Assembly (NCBI RefSeq): GCF_012932795.1 | Contig: NZ_LANA01000001.1 | Span: 688,858-752,857 of the forward strand | From: Candidatus Pelagibacter communis | Lineage (GTDB): Bacteria > Pseudomonadota > Alphaproteobacteria > Pelagibacterales > Pelagibacteraceae | Direction of reading: 5' to 3' | Length of the DNA stretch: 64,000 bases | Shown: piece by piece, positions 59,240-64,000 of the stretch | How positions within the stretch are numbered: the first letter of the stretch is position 1 | How the letters are laid out: each line of letters starts with the position of its first letter | Notes under the pieces: model-generated | Seen by the model: the letters and a program-made list of their open reading frames with translations, nothing else | Told to the model about the DNA's origin: nothing | The model's database searches: none | Position numbers and translations under genes: made by a program

Positions 59240-60024
59240 TGTCAAATCAATATGAAGTATTAGGAAAAGCACCTACATCAGATGATTTAAAGAAATTATC
59301 TACAAATGAAAATCATTTAAAAATTAAAAATTTAAATGCTGGTTATGGAAAAATGGAAATTTTACATAACTTTGATTTATTTATAAATAAAGCTCAGTCC
59401 TTATGTTTAATTGGACCAAATGGTGCAGGAAAATCTACAATTCTTCACTCCATATATGGATTTACAAATATTTTTTCAGGTCAAATTGAAATTGAAGGAA
59501 AAGAAATAACAAATTTATCACCTGCTGAAAAACTAAAATCATGTGGGATAGCTTATATCCTACAAGATAATTCTGTTTTTCCAGACATGACAGTAGAAGA
59601 GAATTTATTAATGGGTGGCTACATTAAAGAAAGTACTGATGAGTCTTATCAAGAAGCTGAAAGAATTTTTGAAAAATATGAAAGATTAAGAAATAGAAGA
59701 AATCAGCCTGCAAAAGTTTTATCAGGTGGAGAAAGAAGATTATTAGAAATTTCTAGAGCATTAGTTATGAAGCCATCAGTTTTATTAGTTGATGAGCCAT
59801 CAATTGGTTTAGAGCCCAGATATATTGATATGGTATTTGAAATTTTAAGAGATCTTCAACAAACTGAAAAGAAAACTATAATTTTAGTAGAGCAAAATGC
59901 TAAAAAAGGATTAGAGTTTGCAGATATTGGTTATGTTTTAGTTTCAGGCCAAACTGCTATTGCTGGCAAAGGGGATGATTTATTAAATAACCCTGATGTT
60001 GGTAGACTTTTTCTTGGTGGCTAA
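59239..60024 (+). CDS. livF: branched-chain-type ABC transporter ATPase LivF
   Basis: This is the second ATPase (261 residues), with an N-terminal extension of about 30 residues before LKIKNLNAGYGKMEILHNFDL. Walker A is LIGPNGAGKSTILHS, the Q-loop is YILQDNSVFPDMTVEENL, the signature LSGGERRLLEISRAL and Walker B VLLVDEPSIGL. It is followed at once by azlC, with a one-base overlap. Confidence 0.95.
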   Translation: MSNQYEVLGKAPTSDDLKKLSTNENHLKIKNLNAGYGKMEILHNFDLFINKAQSLCLIGPNGAGKSTILHSIYGFTNIFSGQIEIEGKEITNLSPAEKLKSCGIAYILQDNSVFPDMTVEENLLMGGYIKESTDESYQEAERIFEKYERLRNRRNQPAKVLSGGERRLLEISRALVMKPSVLLVDEPSIGLEPRYIDMVFEILRDLQQTEKKTIILVEQNAKKGLEFADIGYVLVSGQTAIAGKGDDLLNNPDVGRLFLGG

Positions 60025-60722
60025 TGATTAATATTAATTATTTTTTAAAAGGTTTTTTTTGCATTAAATCAGCAAACAGTCCTGCAATTGCACTGTTTGC
60101 AAGTTTTGTAGCTGTTGGAGCTTTATTCAAAAGTATTGGTCTTAATATTCAAGAAAGTATTCTTTCAACTTCTTTAACATATGCATTGCCTGGTTCATTA
60201 ATAATGGCTGAGTCATTAATTGTAGGAGCATCTTTATTAAATATTTTTTTGGCTGTTTGGTTGGTTAATGCAAGACTTTACCCAATGACTGTTTCTCTTT
60301 TTCCATTACTAACTCATAAAAGTCAACCAAGACTAAAATACTACTTAGCTTGTCACTTTATTGCAGTTTCTGCATGGTTGATAATGAAGGAAAATTATAA
60401 ATCTGTTGATAGAAAATATCGCTTAGATTATTGGATTGGTGTAGGTGCAGCAAACTTATCAGTTGCAGTTTTAGCTACTGTATTTGGTTTTCTTATAGCA
60501 GATTATCTTAGTAAAGACATGATGATAGGTTTGGCAATAGTGAACCCTGTTTACTTTATATGTGTAATGGTTGCAGCAATGAAAACTATTCAAATGAGTT
60601 TAGCTGTAATATTAGGTTCTGTGTTTGGAATTTTATTTTACTTTGTATCACCTGAATGGTGCATATTGTTTGGTGGCTTTACAGCTGGTTCGCTAGCATT
60701 TTTTATAGGAGAATTATATTAA
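60024..60722 (+). CDS. azlC: AzlC-family amino acid exporter subunit
   Basis: This 232-residue membrane protein matches the AzlC pattern: SPAIALFASFVAVGALFKSIG, LTYALPGSLIMAESLIVGAS, VNARLYPMTVSLFPLL and WIGVGAANLSVAVLATVFGFLIADYLS. AzlC with AzlD exports branched-chain amino acids in Bacillus and is believed to act similarly elsewhere. It overlaps livF by one base and sits directly before azlD. Confidence 0.88.
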   Translation: MININYFLKGFFCIKSANSPAIALFASFVAVGALFKSIGLNIQESILSTSLTYALPGSLIMAESLIVGASLLNIFLAVWLVNARLYPMTVSLFPLLTHKSQPRLKYYLACHFIAVSAWLIMKENYKSVDRKYRLDYWIGVGAANLSVAVLATVFGFLIADYLSKDMMIGLAIVNPVYFICVMVAAMKTIQMSLAVILGSVFGILFYFVSPEWCILFGGFTAGSLAFFIGELY

Positions 60723-61046
60723 ATGGCAATTAATGTTCTACTTGCAATTTTAGCAACATCTTTAGCAACCTATCTTTCAAGATTTCTTGGTGTCATTACA
60801 TCTAAAAAAGTAAAAGAAAATTCAAAAATTTTTAAATGGTTTAATTGTCTAGCGTATTCAACTTTATCAGCATTACTTGCAAGAATAATTATCTTTCCTG
60901 CTGGGGCATTAGCTGAAGTTGATTATTTAATAAGATTTATTGTAGTTTTTGTTTGTTTAATTATATTTTTAATTTCAAAAAAAAACTTTGTTTACCCAAC
61001 AGTTTTATCTGCCCTGTTATTAACTCTTTTAAGTTCAAATTTATAG
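60723..61046 (+). CDS. azlD: AzlD-family exporter subunit
   Basis: This 107-residue, four-helix partner of AzlC begins NVLLAILATSLATYLSRFLGV and has FNCLAYSTLSALLARIIIFPAG, matching the AzlD domain. The start follows the azlC stop with no gap. The pair sits at the end of an importer operon, an unusual pairing of uptake and export. Confidence 0.85.
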   Translation: MAINVLLAILATSLATYLSRFLGVITSKKVKENSKIFKWFNCLAYSTLSALLARIIIFPAGALAEVDYLIRFIVVFVCLIIFLISKKNFVYPTVLSALLLTLLSSNL

Positions 61047-61082
61047 AATTGCTTTTTCTATTAAGTTTAACTAACATTAGTT

Positions 61083-62000
61083 ATGCAAAAAATAGATGAT
61101 TTTGAAATATCACAGCATGAAAAATCTAAAAGAATTATAAATATAAAAATTGATGACAAGATACTAGAGAAATTAATATTCCCATTTAATAAATTTGATA
61201 TTACTGCTCTAGAATACAAACCATTCACAAGATTCACTCTTGCAAAGAGTTTAGATGATTTAACAGATAATAAGTTGAGCAAACTAATGAATTTAATTGT
61301 TAGAGATAGAGACACAGGCTGTTTTATAATTGGACCAAAAAATATTAGTTCAAAAATTAATGATGCCTTTTTAGTTAAACTATCAACAGCAATTGCATAT
61401 TTAATAGGTAACCCAAATCATGATGCGATGGCTGGTAAATATTATGCAAGATTTTTTGTGAAACATGAGGATAAAAGTGACTCATACCTAAGAAAAGCTT
61501 ACACAAATATGGATCTTCACACTGATGGCACCTATGTAAAAGAGATTACAGATTGGCTATTAATGACAAAAATTGAAGAAAAAAATGTAGAAGGGGGAGA
61601 AACGACGATGCTTCATCTTGATGATTGGGAACATTGTGATGATTTATATAATGATCCTGTTGGTAGACAAAACTTTATTTGGGGCTCTCCTAAAAGTAAA
61701 AATATAGGATATAAAATTGAACATCCTATTTTTTCAACTGATGATAAAAGTAAGCCACATATATCTTACATTGATCAATTCCCTGAGCCTAAAAATATGC
61801 AACAAGGAATTTTTTTACAAAAATTATCTGATAGTTTAGAGGAAAGTAAGAATAAAGTGATAACCAAACTAAGTCCTGGGTCAATAGTTGTCGCAAATAA
61901 TTATTTTTGGCTGCATGGAAGAAAACCTTTTAAAGAGAATAAGGATTTAAGTAGAGAATTATTAAGAATCAGGGGAGCTTTTTTTAGGAAATCTAAATAA
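61083..62000 (+). CDS. glaH: glutarate 2-hydroxylase (CsiD/GlaH)
   Basis: GlaH is an iron/2-oxoglutarate dioxygenase that hydroxylates glutarate to L-2-hydroxyglutarate in lysine and glutarate breakdown. The match to CsiD is clear along its length: ALEYKPFTRFTLAKSLDDLT, DAMAGKYYARFFVKHEDKSD, SYLRKAYTNMDLHTDGTYVK (iron-binding HxD), EITDWLLMTKIEE, LHLDDWEH, HISYIDQFPEPKN, and the last His in FWLHGRKPF with RELLRIRGAFF. Length is 305 residues. The usual partner lhgO is not in the window. It follows azlD by 36 bases and may belong to the liv-azl operon. Confidence 0.93.
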   Translation: MQKIDDFEISQHEKSKRIINIKIDDKILEKLIFPFNKFDITALEYKPFTRFTLAKSLDDLTDNKLSKLMNLIVRDRDTGCFIIGPKNISSKINDAFLVKLSTAIAYLIGNPNHDAMAGKYYARFFVKHEDKSDSYLRKAYTNMDLHTDGTYVKEITDWLLMTKIEEKNVEGGETTMLHLDDWEHCDDLYNDPVGRQNFIWGSPKSKNIGYKIEHPIFSTDDKSKPHISYIDQFPEPKNMQQGIFLQKLSDSLEESKNKVITKLSPGSIVVANNYFWLHGRKPFKENKDLSRELLRIRGAFFRKSK

Positions 62001-62048
62001 GCTGGATTATATATCAATCAAAGGTTGTATATTTAATTGTTAAATGAT

Positions 62049-62061
62049 CATTCTAAGAATG
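62049..62061. promoter_or_regulatory. short perfect palindrome, possible operator
   Basis: CATTCT-A-AGAATG is a perfect 6-bp inverted repeat around a single base in the 205-base gap between glaH and the outer-membrane protein gene. It could be an operator for the latter, but length and position are weak evidence. The remainder of the gap is AT-rich promoter-like sequence. Confidence 0.2.
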
Positions 62062-62205
62062 CACGTTTATAAAGACTTATTTAGTGATAATAATACAACA
62101 ATCAGAATATAATTTATTTAATAACAATAAATAGTAGTAAATTTAATTAAATTTAATAAACATAGCTCTAATTATATAATTAAAACTAAATATAAAGGTT
62201 AAAAA

Positions 62206-62883
62206 ATGAATAAATTTAAAATAATTGCTGCTTCATTGTTGATAGCATCTATGAGTTCGTTTTCTTCTATGGCTGCAGGAATTTCTGAAGGCTTTAGAAT
62301 TGGATTAGGTATTTCAGACACTGAAGTTAATGGTTCAGGTACTGAAAGATTAAGAGATGGTTCAGGTACAGTAACTACTATAAAAGGTGGAAGTGACACT
62401 GCAACTACTTCTGCAAACACTACTATTGGACACGTGTTCGCTGAAAAAACTTTTTCAAGTGGAATGACAATTGGTCTTGATTACATTCCAGGTGAAGCTG
62501 ATGTAGCAACAAAAAGTAGAGCTGACGATGACATCGAAAGTGCTAATGGAAACAAAGCATCTGCAGTTGTTAGTAAACACCTAACAGTTTATGGATTAAT
62601 GCCTTTGGGATCTACTCCGTTTTTTGTAAAAGCTGGAGTAATTTCAATGGATGTTGAAACTAATGAAAAATTAAATACAGGTTCATCATATGGTAACACA
62701 TCAGTAAATGGTATTGTTGCTGGAATTGGTGCCCACTTTGAGAGAGACAATGGTTTGTTTGGAAGAGTAGAAGCAAATATGGCTGAGTATGAAAATCTTA
62801 CATTAAAATCAGATGGTGGAAACACAATTGATGCTGATCTAGATACTACAGCAATTAAATTCTCAATTGGAAAATCATTCTAA
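62206..62883 (+). CDS. outer-membrane beta-barrel protein
   Basis: This 225-residue protein has a signal peptide of about 22-24 residues ending SSMAAG. The mature sequence alternates in short strands (GFRIGLGIS, TIGHVFAEKTFSSGMTIGLDY, HLTVYGLMPL, PFFVKAGVISMDV, GIVAGIGAHFER, GLFGRVEANMAEY, TAIKFSIGKSF) and ends in Phe, the C-terminal signature of BAM-inserted barrels. The fold resembles small OmpW/OmpX-type barrels. Base composition is richer in Gly, Thr and Ser than its neighbours. It has its own promoter region, an AAAGG ribosome site and a strong terminator. Confidence 0.8.
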   Translation: MNKFKIIAASLLIASMSSFSSMAAGISEGFRIGLGISDTEVNGSGTERLRDGSGTVTTIKGGSDTATTSANTTIGHVFAEKTFSSGMTIGLDYIPGEADVATKSRADDDIESANGNKASAVVSKHLTVYGLMPLGSTPFFVKAGVISMDVETNEKLNTGSSYGNTSVNGIVAGIGAHFERDNGLFGRVEANMAEYENLTLKSDGGNTIDADLDTTAIKFSIGKSF

Positions 62884-62906
62884 TTAATAATTTAATATTA
62901 AAATTT

Positions 62907-62936
62907 AAAGCCCCTTTATTAAGGGGCTTTTTTTTT
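62907..62936 (+). terminator. rho-independent terminator after the outer-membrane protein gene
   Basis: AAAGCCCCTT (62907-62916) pairs perfectly with AAGGGGCTTT (62921-62930) around a TATT loop, with nine T in a row continuing to 62936. It is the strongest terminator in the window. Confidence 0.95.
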
Positions 62937-62972
62937 ATCTAAAAATAAAAGTTAACTGATATAGTAATTTTT

Positions 62973-63740
62973 ATGAAATTAGGTTTTATAGGTACAGGTA
63001 AAATCGCCTCATCAGTAATAATAGGAATTTGTAGTTCAAAAATTTCATTTACTAAGATTTTTATATCTCCTAGAAATAAAAAAATTGCAGCAAATTTAAA
63101 AAAAAAATTTAAAAAAGTTATTATTGCTAAAAATAATCAACAAATAATAGATAATTCTAATTGGGTTTTTTTGTCGATTACACCAACAGTTGGAAAAAAA
63201 ATTCTCAAAAATCTTAAGTTTAAATCAAATCACACTATTATTAGTTTTATTTCAACTATAACTTTGGCCCAACTAAAAAGAGCAATTAAAGTTAAAGCAA
63301 AAATAGTAAGAGCAATACCACTGCCTCCAATTTCATTAAAAAAAGGTCCTGTACCTATTTGCCCTCCTAATAAAAAAGTTAAAGAATTTTTCAATAAAAT
63401 TGGGACGACAGTTGAAATTAAAAATGAAAAATCCTCAAAAAACTTTTGGACTACTTCTGGAATGATGGCACCTTTTTATGAAATATTAAGAGTGATGACT
63501 GATTGGTTGGTAAAAAAAGGAGTTAAACGAAATAATGCGCAAAAATATATAACTTCTTTATTTTTAGCTTTATCAGAAGATGCAATTGTAAATTCTAAAA
63601 AAGATTTGAAATATCTAGTTAAAGAATCTCAAACTCACAAAGGACTAAATGAACAGGGAGTTAAAGAACTAACAAAAGCTGGTTTTTATAAATCTTTAGA
63701 AAAGACACTCAACAATGTACATAGAAGATTAAATAAATAA
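62973..63740 (+). CDS. pyrroline-5-carboxylate reductase-like protein
   Basis: This 255-residue protein of the ProC family has an N-terminal LGFIGTGKIASSVIIGI Rossmann loop, FISPRNKKIAANLKKKF, WVFLSITPTVGKKIL and FISTITLAQLKRAI. The C-terminal ProC helices contain ETLKxGLNEQG-like SQTHKGLNEQGVKELTKAG. The family converts pyrroline-5-carboxylate to proline. The classic ProC C-terminal PGGTT motif is replaced by THKGLNEQG, so it may act on a different imino or oxo acid. It is followed by a LivG-like gene. Confidence 0.75.
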   Translation: MKLGFIGTGKIASSVIIGICSSKISFTKIFISPRNKKIAANLKKKFKKVIIAKNNQQIIDNSNWVFLSITPTVGKKILKNLKFKSNHTIISFISTITLAQLKRAIKVKAKIVRAIPLPPISLKKGPVPICPPNKKVKEFFNKIGTTVEIKNEKSSKNFWTTSGMMAPFYEILRVMTDWLVKKGVKRNNAQKYITSLFLALSEDAIVNSKKDLKYLVKESQTHKGLNEQGVKELTKAGFYKSLEKTLNNVHRRLNK

Positions 63741-63746
63741 AGTTCT

Positions 63747-64000
63747 ATGGAGCGAGAACAGAATATCTTACAAATTAAAAATCTATCTAAGTATTTTGGT
63801 GGATTAGCTGCAGTTTCTGATTGTTCACTAAAAATTAAGAAGGGCTCTATTACAGGTATCATAGGACCTAACGGATCAGGCAAAACTACATTATTTAATT
63901 TAATAGCTGGAAATTTAAAATCTTCTCAAGGAAGAGTATCATTTAATAATGAAGATGTAACTGATGTTCCATCATATGAATTATTTTCAAAAGGTATTTT
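63747..64000 (+). CDS. LivG-type ABC transporter ATPase, 5' part
   Basis: The frame opens at ATG 63747 and runs off the window after about 84 residues: ILQIKNLSKYFGGLAAVSDC, then SLKIKKGSITGIIGPNGSGKTTLFNLIAGNL with Walker A GPNGSGKTT and FNNEDVTDVPSYELFSKGI. This is the N-terminal half of a LivG-type ATPase. It starts six bases after the ProC-like gene, so they probably share a transcript. It is the beginning of a second branched-chain-type importer. Confidence 0.9.
   Translation, partial: MEREQNILQIKNLSKYFGGLAAVSDCSLKIKKGSITGIIGPNGSGKTTLFNLIAGNLKSSQGRVSFNNEDVTDVPSYELFSKGI

Overview
The window is AT-rich, with genes packed end to end, frequent 1-20 base overlaps and very short spacers. The gene content and order (a dcw block running into lpxC, bamD and ligA; ThyX instead of ThyA; a permuted two-piece tmRNA; ilvBHC, leuA and mreBCD-mrdA-rodA) point to an alphaproteobacterium with a streamlined genome, most likely the SAR11 / Pelagibacter group. 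This assignment rests on gene content and style, not on a marker-gene search.

Layout. 1-12586: division and cell-wall cluster (end of mraY, murD, ftsW, murG, murC, murB, ddl, ftsQ, ftsA, lpxC, bamD, ligA). There is no ftsZ between ftsA and lpxC and no recN between bamD and ligA. 12569-19679: pepP, a uvrD/pcrA helicase, an AsmA-like protein, fumC and a MazG-like pyrophosphohydrolase. 19679-26812: a variable region with a SxtJ / DUF5989 / carbamoyltransferase cassette, an SGNH-family membrane protein, a two-piece tmRNA gene on the minus strand, a methyltransferase, thyX and an unassigned protein. 26812-35591: mrp, hflK, hflC, degP, miaA, ilvB, ilvH, ilvC. 35620-42399: a second variable region (DUF4956, CotH plus beta-helix, VTC domain, then a GT2 glycosyltransferase and a GT39-like membrane protein) separating ilvC from leuA. 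42582-50004: leuA and the rod-shape cluster. 50079-55159: amino-acid and redox genes (DadA-like oxidase, EamA exporter, 2-hydroxyacid dehydrogenase, msrB, grxC, LysE). 55240-62000: a complete branched-chain-type ABC importer (livKHMGF), azlC/azlD and glaH (glutarate 2-hydroxylase). 62206-64000: an outer-membrane protein, a ProC-like reductase and the start of another LivG-type ATPase.

The most interesting signal is in the two variable regions. Three times, a degraded partial copy of a conserved gene lies to the left of the intact gene, in the same orientation, with cargo genes between. These are the 3' end of ssrA (19679 against 24018), the 3' end of mrp (22432 against 26812, fused to a tRNA-like 3' end), and the promoter plus first 33 codons of leuA (39605 against 42522). 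No integrase or transposase is visible. The pattern looks like repeated, nested acquisition of surface-modification cargo that duplicates the edge of the neighbouring housekeeping gene. One result is that the GT2 gene now sits downstream of a captured copy of the leuA promoter, and the SGNH gene starts immediately after ssrA.
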